Assembly (NCBI GenBank): GCA_027422505.1
Contig: JAPQWV010000686.1
Coordinates: 223,001-287,000 of the forward strand
DNA from: Craterostigma plantagineum
Taxonomy: Eukaryota; Streptophyta; Magnoliopsida; Lamiales; Linderniaceae
Direction: 5' to 3'
Length of the DNA: 64,000 nucleotides
Under the pieces are notes generated by a model. That model was not told where the DNA came from. It did no database searches and worked only from the letters and a program-made list of their open reading frames with translations. Positions 35,871 through 48,400 of the stretch are shown piece by piece (the first letter of the stretch is position 1; each line of letters opens with the position of its first letter). The translations under genes were made by a program, and so were the position numbers.

Positions 35871-36830
35871 TTAGCTATGGATGGTGTTGAGGAGGTGAAT
35901 CGTTTCCTTCCCGAGCGCCTCGATGTCACCACCATAATAATGGTTGGGGCGCTGCCCGTTCACCTTGAAGATCCCCTTCCCTGGATGTTTGATCTCGACA
36001 GTTCCATATGGGAATACTTGGGTCAGTGTGAATGGTGCAGACCATCTCGATTTCAGCTTACCGGGAAATATCCGTAGGCGCGAGTTGTAAAGCAAGACCT
36101 GGTCGTCTTCTCGGAATTCACGTTTCATGATTTTACGATCATGATATAGCTTCGTACGCTCCTTGTAGAGGCGAGTATTTTCGTACGCCATCTGACGCCA
36201 CTCATCGAGCTCATTGATTTGCATGTTTCACTTTTCACCTGCAAGATTCAAATCAAATTTAGCTTTTTTAGAGCCCAATACGCTTTGTGTTCTAGCTCGA
36301 CGGGTAAATGACAAGATTTCCCGTAAACAACTCTATATGGTGTGGATCCAATAGGTGTCTCATATGCTGTCCGGTATGCCCATAAAGCATCGTTCAGCTT
36401 GTTCGGCCAATCCCGCATGTGGTGTTCCACAGTCTTTTCGAGTATGCACTGAGCTCCATGTTTACGACTTCTGCTTGGCCACTTGCTTGCGGATGGTATG
36501 CAGTGGTAACACTATGTTTAATGCCATATTTTTCGAGCGTCCTTGCAAATTGGATGTTACAAAAATGCGTGCCTTTATCACTGATAATGCAACGAGGTGA
36601 GCCAAAATGTGAAAATAAAGCCTTCTACCCATTTTGACACATAATCGACTCCTACTAGAATATATCGACTTTTAAAAGATGTCAGAAACGGACCCATAAA
36701 ATCAATTCCCCATACATCGAATATTTCACAAACGAGTATAAAATTATGTGGCATCACATTACGTTTAGAAATATTACCTGTTCGTTGGCATCTATCACAC
36801 TCCTCCACATACCTTTGCGCGTCCTTGAAA
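35871..36830 (-). pseudogene. Athila B integrase
   Basis: Minus-strand pieces are [23 protein letters not shown] and [14 protein letters not shown] (about 36800-36650), then a deletion of some 50 bases near 36620 that removes sequence present in copy A at about 20470-20520. Next come [20 protein letters not shown] with [20 protein letters not shown], and the C-terminal QVLLYNSRLRIFPGKLKS and GTVEIKHPGKG. The Trp-Ala-Tyr region is intact here although shifted in copy A, so the copies decayed separately after duplication. Confidence 0.8.
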
Positions 36831-36989
36831 ATTGTGGGTCAGTAGAACCCACATTCATTCTAGTACCTTTTGTGCGGTTCAGTTGCCTCCATAATGGCCT
36901 CCACACTGTCCTGGGTGGCAATGTCCCAGGATATCGATTTTTCGGGGAAGGATACGCATCGGATTATGTTATCTGCACAAATCCTAAAT

Positions 36990-37262
36990 AGATAAGGATC
37001 ATCCCAAATGTAATACTTCAAGTCCGAGAATAATTTCTTCCTCTGGTATGTATCCCCTTGGTAAGATCCTAGCTACAAGATAGTTAGCAATATCGGCGTA
37101 CCATGGAAGTTCATCAGGTACCAAATGTAGTCTCGGATCGTCTCCTTTTTTGTAACCTCGCAGGGTGTCTCTTCTAGTCTCGACAAGTGGTCTGCGGCAA
37201 GATTCTCCGTTCCCTTTTGGTCGCGAAACTCCACGTCGAACTCTTGGAGTAGTAGAATCCAT
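36990..37262 (-). pseudogene. Athila B RNase H remnant
   Basis: Only the end of RNase H and the [14 protein letters not shown] spacer remain. The sequence jumps at about 37262 from the LLQEFDVEF region straight into the C-terminal RT region (RGIEVDRAK), removing about 0.5 kb that copy A still has (about 21195-21698). TCGAT at the junction is a likely microhomology. Confidence 0.75.
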
Positions 37263-38139
37263 CGATTCCTCTAGCCGATATCTTATGACCTAAAATGATA
37301 TTCTCTAACCATAAAATGACATTTTTCCTAGTTTAGCACAAGGTTCGTTTCCTCGCATCGTTTAAGTACCACCTTAAGATTGGAAAGACATACTTCAAAA
37401 GAGTTACCAAAAATCGAAAAGTCATCCATGAACACCTCCATTCATTTACCGTTTAGTTTGTCGAAAATGGCCATCATGCACCGTTGGAAGGTAGTCGGGG
37501 CATTACACAGCCGAAGGGCATCCGCCGATATACAAAGGTTCCGAGAGGGCATGTAAAAGTTGTTTTCTCTTGGTCTTCTGGTGCGATTGGGATCTGCAAG
37601 TAACCTGAAAGACCATCAAGAAAACAATAAAATAAATAACCAGATAAAGGGTCAAGCATTTGATCAATGAACGGTAAAGGGAAATGATCTTTTCACATCA
37701 CGTCATTTAATTTCCAATTGTCAATGCACACCCACCACCCTGTAACGGTCCTTGTTGGAATGAGTTAGCATTTCTCGTTGGTTACCACCGTCATTCCTCC
37801 CTTCTTCGGCACCATTTGAACTGGGCTTACCCATGCGCTGTCGGAGATCGGGTATATGACTCCCGCATCAAGTAGCTTTATTACCTCAATTTTTACTACC
37901 TCTTTCATGTTCGGGTTCAGACGCCTTTGATGTTGCACCACATGCTTGAACTCGTCTTCCATTAGGATCCTATGCATGCAGAAGGTCGGGCTGATTTCTC
38001 GAATATCTGATATCTTCCATGCGAGCGCCCTCTTATGCTCCCGTAACAGGTCTAGGAGCATGAGCTTCTGATCCTTTCCTAAATTTTCCGCTATGATCAC
38101 AGGAAGCTTTGAATCGTCCTCCAGAAATGTGTATTCCAA
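37263..38139 (-). pseudogene. Athila B reverse transcriptase
   Basis: It reads LLDLLREHKRALAWKISDI, GVIYPISDSAWVSPVQMVPK, then DGLSGYLQIPIAPEDQEKTT and RRMPFG. The missing base after RRMPFG and the TGA before VFIDDF are the same as in copy A. The upstream linker to the protease (38140-38435) carries a short tandem expansion absent in A. Confidence 0.8.
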
Positions 38140-38439
38140 GTGATGGGTAATTGTTTGAGTTCAAGCTTCGGTGGATCTTCAATTGAACATTTTTCTCTTT
38201 TCTCTTCTTTGCTCGGGTGCACCTCGATGGCAGATTCCGCCTCGTCTTTGTCTGCGTCTGCGTCTGCGTCTGTTTGGTCAACCCCAAAAGATCGTTCATG
38301 CCTTGGCTCTTCAATCTCTGCTAATCCTGACATAGAAGCAAACGTTTCTGGTCGTGTAAGTCCCTGCAATGATAAAAAGTCATTCAATGCATCAATGTAA
38401 AAGAACTTATCGTCTAATTTCTCGGAATTTTTCATGGAT

Positions 38440-38900
38440 TCGTCATATCAAATGTAGCTTTTTCGCCATCTATAGTTACGTCAATGTTCCGTTACGAACA
38501 TCGACCATGGTTCCTCCAGTAGCGAGAAATGGCCTACCCAATATTAGAGGAATATTGTCATCCCCCTCCATACCAAGAATAACAAAGTCTGCATGAACTA
38601 TAAATTTATCAACCTTAACCAGCACATCTTCTATGATACCCCTAGGATACATAACAGATCTATCCGCTAATTGTAAACTCATCCTAGTGGGTTTGGGCTC
38701 TCCTAAACCATGTCGTCTAAACATTGAATAAGACATCAAATTAATGCTAGCTCCTAAATCGGCCAATGACTTACTTACGACTAAATCGGTCGTTAAACAT
38801 GGTACAGTAAAACTCCCCTGGTCGTTAAGCTTTTTCGGTAGCTTGTTCTGTAGAATGGCAGAGCACTCTCCTCGCAACTCAACGGTGGAAACGTCTTCAA
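38440..38900 (-). pseudogene. Athila B aspartic protease
   Basis: A 133-codon open frame (38877-38476) contains CSAILQNKLPKKLNDQGSF, the active site ADLGASINLMSYS, GEPKPTRMSLQLADRS and IPLILGRPFLATGG. It is the best-preserved protease of the two copies. Breaks flank it, so it is not joined in frame to gag or RT. Confidence 0.8.
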
Positions 38901-38979
38901 GCTTGCGCTTGTTCGTGTAAGATCCTTCAAAAGCTTTGCCCAGCGGGGCATCTGTGCGAGGGCATCATAAGTGGTAAAT

Positions 38980-39374
38980 AATATGTAATTGTTTAAAAAT
39001 AGCGAGAAAATACCAAATTGATCATCAACGATTTCCCTGTTTAAGCCTTGCTGGATATGGGATTTTTGGCTGATACGTCTTGACAGGTAGTTTAAAGGCA
39101 GTCTGCTCTTCTTTGTCGGCCTCGCTGCTTGGTTGCCTGGGTTCAACATTCTTCTTTGCTTTCTGCACTTCCTCGAGTTCTCTCCCATTACGAAGTGTCA
39201 CCGCCTTTACATAGTGGTCCCTTGGATTGGTCTCGGTGTAACTTGGCAACGCACCAGGACGTTGTTGGATTGACTCGACAATCTTCTCAACTTGCTTCTC
39301 TAAGGCCCGTAGGGAAGACTCGGTGTTTTGCAACCGTGCTTCTTGATTATCCAAGCGAGAGTCAAGCTTTCCCA
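38980..39374 (-). pseudogene. Athila B gag, C-terminal part
   Basis: GKLDSRLDNQEARLQNTESS and AVTLRNGRELEEV are as in copy A. The open frame continues upstream into LTR sequence (to 39402), which is not gag. The join GAGTCAAGCTTTCCCAA then GTGGCGCG at about 39374 is equivalent to the left end of the nested element in copy A, slightly eroded. Confidence 0.8.
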
Positions 39375-41865
39375 AGTGGCGCGAGTAACTTCTACCGCCC
39401 ATTCTTATTATTATTTTAGGTGACTGTATCTAATCTAAGGAAATAATAACTACGAAAAGGCGTACAACATTTTTCCTTTTATATAAAGGAAACCTCTATG
39501 TACATTACAAAATATTTTCAGGACATAAATACATAGGTGAGTGTGCATGCGTGTTCAAATAATCTAATGGAACTCCACATCAGTCGCATCCATGTACACA
39601 CTTCTACCTCAAAAGTCCTCCAGAAGCTTCAAAATTGGCCTCGCCATCGTAAAGATCACGTACCGTGATCCCGTGAACCTACAACACATAAATACGTGGA
39701 ATGAGCTTATAAAGCTCAGTAAGTGAAAGCCATGCATGCCATGCACGTGTCCTAATTTGCAAAGACATCAATGCCAATGCTTCCTAGACTTAATATTTTT
39801 CTTGCCTTGTCTTGTCATATAGGGACCTCGGCTATCTGGCTAGCACCATCATGGAGCTCGAATCCGCAAGGGATAAATATATACATAAGTGGCAATACCC
39901 ACTCATGAGAGGCTAACCCTAGGGCGCCTTTTCTGTCCGTGGAGGTTTCATACGCCACGCGGACGCTTCACACGGGTAGCCTATTCTGAGGTTGCCAACA
40001 CCAGAGGTACCCTCGGTATCGCTTATTCCCTCAGCTAGCATTCTCCAGGTTTCACGTTCCGCCATGAGGGCATTTGCCCTAAAATCATGTCTTGCCTTGA
40101 ACATGTCATGTCTTGTCGGTAATGACATACGACCGTAGCATAAAAGAGCCGTGGCTCAACTGTGAGTCGACATCATACGCCCATATTAGTGAATATCTAT
40201 CGCTCTCAGGCGATCGTGTATTATGCACGCTCTCGTATCCTGCCGTTGGTACTAAGCGTGCGTGCATATGATCATGTCGTGAATATGCATGTCATGTAAC
40301 GTAAATAATTCACGTAGAAAGTCGCATAATATCATAGAAGCACATAACACATAATTTCATGCACATGCAGGTATGTGTTGTAGTTGGGACTTTCACTTAC
40401 CTGTCGTCCGAGCTTAGTTGACTTACTGCCCTGAAACGTCTTTGCTTCCTGACCTTGGATGATATATTATAATAACAGTACCATACTTAAATTAGGTACC
40501 TATGTCGAACTAATTTATTTTGACTCTACAAAATTCCTAAAACGCTAGGTTCCAACTCCTAATCTAAGTTAAATCGGGGTTAGTATTATCCAAGCTTCGT
40601 CCGATCAAGTCATGTCCTGAATTTCGATCGAGACCTAGTATGATCTTTATGGAGAGTCGCTCGATTGGTCTTCATGGAGAATCGCCCGATTCTTCCAAGC
40701 TCAAGGTCGGCCGATTGTTTGTACTTAGTGGTTTCGCCCGATTATTGGATGATTAGATGCTTCAGTCGGCCGATTGTATGATACCCCAACGTAGAAATCG
40801 CAGAGTTCTTTAAGTTGCGGCAAATCGCCCGACTGCTCCAATTCTACTTGCTGATTCCATACATGAAGGGCTCAAGGCATTCGGGCGATTTGAGGTCTTC
40901 AAGATGGAAATCGCCGAGTTTTTCAACGCATAACAAGTCGCCTGATTAGTTAGCATATTAACCAGTTGCCCGGTTTGAAGAGTGAAATCACCGAGTATTA
41001 TTAGCGAGCATTTCGCCCGATCTGTGGTTTCACAAGTAGAAATCACTGAGTTTATTAACTCATCCAAATCGCGCGATTTGATAACATGCAAAGCCAACTT
41101 TCGTCGTGTCCTTTGTCCACTTTAAATTGTCCCATTCCATGCACCAACATTTTACTTTCATCGAGCCTCAAGTATATCATCATTTCACCCGATTCATGAG
41201 TCTTCCAAATCACCCGATTTGTTCACGGGTTTGTTATCTTCGGTAACTTCTTCAAGCTGCCTTTTTCTTCATACATTTCAATCTCTACCTTACCAAGTTT
41301 CCCAAACATAACACATAATCCTAAGAAACCACTTAGTATGATCTTAAGCTCAAGATAGTAATAAACCCTAAAAATCTGTGGCTAGAATCATAATCTCCTT
41401 CAAAAAACATGCTAAACCCTGACAATGGTACACCCTAATTCTTCTTCTATCCCTAAGTAAATATAACTTATTGTGTCTACTAAGCAATAAGACATGCTAT
41501 GTTATAAACGTTAAGATGAAGGAAATCAAGGTAAGAATTATACCCTTGGAAGTTCTACTGTTCGAAACTGTGCTTCTTCTTCCTTCTTGGCTTTTGTTCG
41601 ATCTCTTTTTCTTTTCTTAGGGTTTTCTCATTTCACGAGTTTATGAAATGGAATGGTTTAGATAACCATTAAGTTAGTAAAGGCATAATTGATGTGACAA
41701 GTGTTGACGTAAGTTTCCTTAAGCCTAAGTAATTGATATTTATTTCTAGTACTTGGGCTTAATTAAATATTTAAATGAGGCCCAATTCATACCTTAGTCC
41801 AAATTTTAAATCTGGTTATTACTTATTAGATGGCTCGAATTTCTTATAGGTAATTTAATAATTTT
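39375..41865 (-). repeat. Truncated LTR next to Athila B, same family as the nested element
   Basis: This is homologous to 28179-30540 throughout, with the same palindrome-rich zone (41235-40600), the hairpin at 39703-39719 and GATCACG-TAC-CGTGATC near 39655. It lacks about the last 220 bp of the LTR (its 5' end) and stops at 41865 in unrelated DNA. It holds about 80 bp near 41680-41760 that the 28179-30762 LTR lacks. Confidence 0.85.
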
Positions 41866-42623
41866 CGGTCAATGCCCGACTGATTTGTTATGTCATAATG
41901 CACTACTGCGTCATTCTTAAATGATTTTATATGACATCCTGGTTATCATATTACACTACTATTTCAATAACGATCATGCAAAAATATAACAAACTATAAA
42001 TAAATTTCCAATATAAATTATTAATTTATAAACGTCTAGTATAACTGTTTGAGGCCGTTTATATCGAACTTATATATGAACACACAACACATGATGATAG
42101 TATTTGAGGACAGCTGATCCGGCTTATAGGATGCAATAAATCAGATACAAATAATGCACAACGGTCCCATGTGTGATCCATGTGTGCTCCACCAAATCAA
42201 ATCAGACAACAGCGCCAAGCACTTGAAATCACTTGTCCCTCCAATACCTAACAAAATTAGCATTTTGATAAGTACAATTGGTGAAACGCTATTACTTGCA
42301 TATGCCAAAGCATATGCTGAGACACAGATACATATTAGATTCCCATTATTTTCCCAAATAGAAAAAATGGAAAAAAAATAAGATCTCATAAAATATAGAG
42401 GTGCTACATGGGGTTAAAGGTGGTGAACATAGCAAGCAATATGATCACGGGCCAGATTCCATATTAGCGAGTGAATGTCAAAGATTAAGCCCACCATAGG
42501 CATCGTTAAAATTGCTCAACAAAATTGATAAACGTATTTATTATCTGTTAGACTTATTAAAGTTCTTAGCAAACAAACAGTAGCAAAGAAGTATTGAAAC
42601 AAAGTTATAACATTAGCCTTTCC
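41866..42623. other. Unassigned AT-rich DNA
   Basis: No homology to the flanking LTRs and no recognised gene. Two overlapping frames on opposite strands at 42141-42389 have no motif I know and are probably chance. Confidence 0.4.
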
Positions 42624-42970
42624 CTATAGTACCTTTAAGAGCCTGATATGGGCAGATATATCCTTGGAGAACTTTTCATGAATCTCTTGGATTTTTTTAT
42701 TGTAGCTCTTCAACAAATTCTCACACTGCACAGATAAATGTAATTCCATTCAAACTCAAACATAAAGATACTGTAATTATTTAACGGAGAGACCTCATTT
42801 GAGCTCTTTTAAGAGTTCTTTAGCAAAGCTTTGCCTGCGAATCATAAGGAATATAAGTGACAGAGTATCATGTTGCAAAACAGATATTTCAATTATAATG
42901 TTGATCTAAGGATGGACCTTAACCTGTCTTTCTCGATTTTTATATTCAGTTCATCCAAGCTTGACTTGAT
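42624..42970 (-). pseudogene. Coiled-coil gene exons, unknown family, probably a fragment
   Basis: Minus-strand exon-like pieces are SSLDELNIKIEKDR followed by a GT donor (about 42965-42923), then an acceptor and RQSFAKELLKELK (about 42838-42798), then acceptor GTGCAG at 42726 and 34 codons CENLLKSYNKK...SAHIRLLKVL ending TAG at 42624. All are charged heptad-like helices, as in meiotic axis or kinetochore coiled coils. A TGA after KELK prevents simple joining, and no start is visible. I do not recognise the family. Confidence 0.3.
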
Positions 42971-43609
42971 TTATGAAGGCCCCCTATAAGCATATGAATC
43001 AGTTCATCAAAAGCAACGCAATGACTAACAACAGGTATTATTACTCTCACAATTCACTTATCAGATCCTTACTTGATATAACTGGACATTGGTATTATCA
43101 ATGCAAGTTAGAACATTCCAAATTCTACTTCATATTAAAAACGGCTTTCCGTATACATTGTTCTTTTATTAGGCACACAACAACATAGTTCAGGATAAGA
43201 ACTCCTACACCGAAAAAAAAAAAACTTAATAATTTGGTTATGGATGAATCAGCTTGCACATAATTCTGAGAACATAGTGTATCTGCCAATTAAACTGCTA
43301 GGAAAGAGCAACAAATAATGGACTTCTGCATTATGAAATAAATACGCCTGATTTTGAGCTATGGCATCCATCAATGTGCACCTCTTCTTGTAAGAAGGAA
43401 GACTTCTACAATTCAGAAACATCTATTAAGCCAAAAATCATACAGAAGAGAGAAAGCTAGTTAATATGTCATTCTACGTTCGAGAGATCTTTGAATCAAA
43501 TCGTTTCTCATTAGTTGGTAGCGTCTTAGATGGCATCATATGATCATTGTTGGGACATGAGTGATTATCACCATCTCTAACAATCCTATCACCGTCAATA
43601 ACCAATTAA
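42971..43609. other. Noncoding DNA with duplicated TauE-flanking phrases
   Basis: The phrase CATCCATCAATGTGC...GAAGACTTCTACAATTCAGA (about 43370-43420) recurs at about 45045-45090, and GATCATTGTTGGGACATGAG (about 43540) recurs at about 44262. These link the stretch to the duplicated TauE/SafE fragments on its right. An A11-12 tract lies at 43216-43228. Confidence 0.5.
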
Positions 43610-44720
43610 AACAACTATGGTCTCTTTCTTCCAAGTCCAACTCCTTTAAGGAAGGCCTTAGTCGATGTAACTGCAAAACCGTAAAAGATCAGAAACTCGA
43701 CATCAACAAAATAAAGTAACAAAACCATGGAAAAAATGCAATGTAGCTTATGACCAACCAATAAAAAGAACGATGAGGAGAACCGTAACCATCCAGTCAG
43801 CAAATATCACATTGAAAGTGACTCAGATACTAATGCCGATCATGAGCATTGGCTGGATCAAAACAGCCAAGTCATAGTCAATGATGGGCATGTTCAAAGT
43901 GGGATACCTCGGCTCGAGGTTGTAATAAACAGTCAAAACAGCAGCTCCCATCATACCTTCCAAGACCAGCAAAAAGGAATTCTTACACAACTGCTTCTTA
44001 AGAATTCTAACAGTTTGCTGGAGAAAATACAAAAAGAGTTAATCCAAGTCTCAACATTTGGAGATGGCGGTGACAGATTTCGGGCGAAGCCTATGATCAG
44101 CGTGAGCATAGGCACAAAAATGCCACCACCAACAACACCAGTTACGCTCCCAAAAGTAGCTCCTAAGAATCAAATTTTGCTACCAATAACAATTTTCCAG
44201 TTGAATTCAAGATCCAGTTTAATTTGGACAGTTAATCAGAAAGTTTATAATTAGTTCATCATAGGATCATTGTTGGGACATGAGTGATTATCACCATCTA
44301 TCTCAACCCTATCACAATCAGTAACCAATTAAATTACCGCGGGTCACATACCACCAACCCCAAACCAAACCAAGAAATAAGTAAGCACCTAACATCATAT
44401 ATTATTAAGATAAATACGGCATGCAAACATGATAAACAAACAACTTAAAGATTATAAAGGACAAAAATGAAATAAGATAAAATAGGTATGATTTCAGATT
44501 AAGCCAATGGAAGGAAAGCTCATCGGCCAAACATGCCGGTAACCTGATTTATTAGCTTGCCAGACGAAATTCACAAAAGACGACAAAAGCGCAGATGATT
44601 CTGAATCATCGTTCAAAACCTTGGAAGATCTCTTTAATCTTCTCTCGGCAGAAACGAAAATAGAGGCCAATAAAAAGCCCCATAGAACTGTAAAAAATGG
44701 CCTAAAAGCAGTCCACTTCT
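43610..44720 (-). pseudogene. Plant TauE/SafE sulfite-exporter-like gene fragment
   Basis: Minus-strand exons in order: a signal-peptide-like start FFTVLWGFLLASIFVSAERR with SGYRHVWP (about 44695-44535); LGATFGSVTGVVGGGIFVPM with LTLIIGF (about 44175-44085); MGAAVLTVYYNLEPRYPTLN then MPIIDYDLAVLIQPMLMIG (about 43950-43830); and TSTKAFLKGV (about 43660-43630). These are landmarks of the plant TauE/SafE multi-pass membrane family (putative anion exporters). The expected join between IIGF and MGAA is lost, the first exon runs out of homology after HVWP, and no start ATG is in frame. It is a dead or captured fragment. Confidence 0.75.
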
Positions 44721-45113
44721 CTTATATCGCTTTCTTGGACTCTCGCCGTTAAGAAATGTAGGGTAACAGTTTCAATCTCTGACTCCAAAATGTATTGAGG
44801 CAGCCGAGTAGTTTTGCCACACCTGTTTCCCCCGAGACCACTACAACGTGAAAGTGGTATAGGTCAACATATGTTTCATTCCACACAACTGATTGGGCAA
44901 GATAAAAAAAAATTGCAAAATGCAGCTTCGAATTCAGAAACATCTATTACGCTAAAAATCATACATAAGAGAGACAGAGCAGGCTATATATAAGATGGGC
45001 TGAATGAACAATCAAAATACACCTGATTTTGAGCTATCACATCCATCAATGTGCTCCTCTCCTTGTAAGAGGGAAGACTTCTACAATTCAGAAACATATC
45101 AACCCTATCGCCA

Positions 45114-45480
45114 TCAGTAACCAATTAAAACAGTCATGGTCTCTTTCTTCCAAGTCTCAACTCCTTTAAAGAAGCCCTTAGTTGATGTAACTACAAAACC
45201 GTAAAAGATCAGAAACTCTGCATCAACGAAAGAAAGTAATAAAATCATGAAAAAATGCAATGTAGCTAATGTGATGAGGAGAACCGTAACCATCCAATCA
45301 GCAACATTGAAAGTGACTCGGATACTAATACCAAGCATGAGCAGTGGCAGGATCAAAACAACCAAGTCATAGTCAATGATGGGCAAGTCCAAAGTGGGAT
45401 GCCTCAACTCGAGGTTGTAATAAACAGTCGAAACAGCAGCTCCCATCACACCTTTCATGACCATTAAAAGGAATTCTTAT
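45114..45480 (-). pseudogene. Second TauE/SafE fragment
   Basis: The frame from 45464 reads GVMGAAVSTVYYNLELRHPT, DLPIIDYDLVVLILPLLMLG, ADWMVTVLLITL and TSTKGFFKGVETWKKET. It corresponds to the last exons of the fragment at 43610-44720 and is closer to the family consensus. The intron between TLA and TSTKG is retained in the open frame. The two fragments, with shared flanks, come from a local duplication. The right edge passes into the tandem array that starts at about 45466. Confidence 0.75.
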
Positions 45481-48400
45481 ACAACTCTAAAAATGAGTTA
45501 ACTCTAAAAAATTTTGCGAAATCACACCAGAGGCTTTGCACGACCGGTCCAAATTGGCCTTCAATCAAGTCGTAAGTAAATCAAGAATAAAATACACCTA
45601 AATGTGTTCGCGCACCAGTCCCATCCTTAGCCGAATCCCATTCCTCGCTCTAAATATACATTCAAAAACTATTCACGATTCAAAACCATCAAAGAAATGA
45701 TCAAATGAAACAGAAATAGAAAGGAAAGAAAAACATGACAAAAAATGCAAAAATAAGACGTACCCAAATCAAATACATGCCGATAATCCTTAGTAAACCC
45801 AATAGGAGGAATCTTTTCCTTCTTGGGTGGTTGAGCAGATCCCTGAGCTTCGAGCTCGTTTCTGCGGCCAGAAAATGCTTCTTGTGGGGCATGTCTTACT
45901 GCTCTTCAGCCAAAGAATCGAGCGATGACCGTGAGATTTCCTTAAATAGAAGCTGAATCCGCCATCCTTCGATGGACACCAAAAAGGAATTCTTACACAA
46001 CTCTAAAAATGAGTTAACTTTAACATCAGCCCTAAAAAATTTTGAGAAATCACATCAGAGGCTTTGTACGACCGGTCCAAATTTGGCCTTCAATCAAGTC
46101 GTAAATAAATCAAGTAAGAACAAAGTATACCTGAATGTGTCCAAGAACCAATCCCATCTTTAGCCGAATCTGGTTCCTCGCTCTTAATATACCTTCAAAA
46201 ACTGTTCACTGTTCTAAACCATCAAAGAAATTATCAAATGAAACAAAAATAGAAAGGAAGGATAAACAGAAAAAAATATGCATAAATAATACGTACCCAA
46301 ATCAAATACACGCCGATAATCCTTAAAACCCGAGGCTTTGCACGACCGGTCCAAATTGGCCTTCAGTCAAGCGTAAATAAATCAAGAAAAAAATACACCT
46401 GAACGTTCCGAGCACCAATCCCATCCTTAGCCGAATCCCTTCCTCGCTCTTAATATATATTCAAAAACTGCAAAACCATCAAAGAAATGGTCAAATGAAA
46501 CAGAAATAGATATTACGGAAAAACAGAAAAAACGCAAAAATATGACGTACTCAAATCAAATACACGCCGATAATCCTTAATATACCCAATAGGAGGAATC
46601 TTTTCCTTCTTGGGTGGTTGATCAGAGCCTGAGCTTCGAGTCGTTTCTGCGGCCAAAGAATGCTTCTTGTGGGGCGTGTCTTGCTGCTCTTGAGCCAAAA
46701 AATCGAGCGATGACCGCGAGATTTCTCTTCAACAGAAGATGAATACGCCATCCTTCCAAGACCACCAAAAAGGAACTGTTACACAACTGTAAAAATGAGT
46801 TAACTTTAACATCAGCTCTAAAAACGATTTGCGAAATCACAGCAGAGGTTTTGCACGACCGGTCCGAATTGGCCTTCAATCAAGTCATAAATAAATGCTC
46901 AAATGAAATGGTCAAATGAAAGAGAAACAGAGGAAGGCAAAACAGGAAAAAAATGCAAGAAAAAGACATACCGAAATCAAATACACGCTGATAATCCTTA
47001 ATAAACCCGAGGCTTTGCACGACCGGTCCTAATTGGCCTTCAATCAAGTCGTAAATAAATCAAGTAAGAAAAAAATACACCTGAATGTGTCCGAGCACCA
47101 ATCCCATCCTTAGCCGCATCCCGTTCCTCGCTCTTAATATACCTTCAAAAACTGCTCACGATTCAAAACTGTCAACGAAATGGTCAAATGAAACAGAAAT
47201 AGAAAGTAAGGAAATACAAAAAAAATGCAAAAATAAGACAGTACACAAATCAAATACACGCCGATAATCTTTAATAAACCCGAGGCTTTGCACGGTCGGT
47301 CCAAATTGGTCGTCAATCAAGTCGTAAATAAATCAAGTAAGAAAAAAATACACCTGAATGCGTCCGAGCACCAATCTCATCCTTAGCCGAACCCCGTTCC
47401 TCGCTCTTAATATACCTTCAAAAACTATTCACGATTCAAAACCATCAAAGAAATGGTCAAATGAAACAGAATAGAAAGGAAGGAAAATCAGAAAAAAATA
47501 TACAAAAATAAGACGTACCCAAATCAAATACACGCTGACAATCCTCAATAAACCCAATAGGAGAAATCTTTTCCTTCTTGGGTGGTTGAGCAGAGTCCTG
47601 AGCTTCGAGCTCATTTCTGCAGCCAAAGAATGCTTCTTGTAGGGCGTGCCTTGCTGCTCTTGAGCCAAAGAATCGAGCGATGACCGTGAGATTTCTCTTC
47701 AATAGAAGCTGAACCCGCCATCTTTCTATGACCACCAAAAATGAATTCTTACACAAATCTAAAAATGAGTTAACTCTAACATCAGCCCTAAAAAATGTTG
47801 CAAAATCACATCAGAGGCTTTGCACGACCAGTCCAAATTGGCCTTCAATTAAGTCATAATCAAGTAAGAAAAAAGTATACCTGAATGACCAAGCACCAAT
47901 CCCATCGTTAGTCGAATCCCATTCCTCGCTCTTAATATACATTCAAAAACTATTCATGATTCAAAACCATCAAAGATATGGTCAAATGAAACAGAAATAG
48001 AAAGGAAGGAAAAACAGGAAAAAAATACAAAAATAAGACGTACCCAAATTAGATACACGCCGATAATCCTTAATAAACCAAATAGGAGGAAACTTTTCAT
48101 TCTTTGGTGGTTGAGCAGATCCCTGAGCTTCGAGCTCGTTTCTGCAGCCAAAGAATGCTTCTTGTGGGGCGTGTTTCGGTGCTCTTGAGCCAAAGAATCG
48201 AGCGACGATCGTTCTTCAACAGAAGCTGAATCCACCATCCTTCTATGACCACCAAAAAGGAATTCTTACACAAATCCAAAAATGAGTTAACTTTAACATC
48301 AACCCTAAAACAATTTTGCCAAATCACATCAGAGGCTTTGCACGACCGGTCCAAATTGGCCTTCAATCAAGTTGTAAATAAATCAAGTAAGAAAAAAGTA

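Larger units (their letters stand above)
31758..39374 (-). mobile_element. Athila copy B, tandem duplicate of copy A, split by a solo LTR
   Basis: From the polypyrimidine tract at 31758 the sequence follows copy A from 18815 onward, is interrupted by a solo LTR (32265-35458), resumes at 35459 and runs through integrase, RT, protease and gag C-part to 39374. There, as in copy A, the sequence passes into a GTGGCGC-type LTR within a base or two of the same gag position. It shares RT lesions with copy A. It has its own deletions in integrase (about 36620) and of about 0.5 kb in RNase H (about 37262). Confidence 0.8.

Noticed and set aside
42141..42389. Membrane-protein-like minus frame of 82 codons
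   Set aside because: Hydrophobic content matches AT-rich chance translation, the opposite strand is equally open, and no family is recognised.
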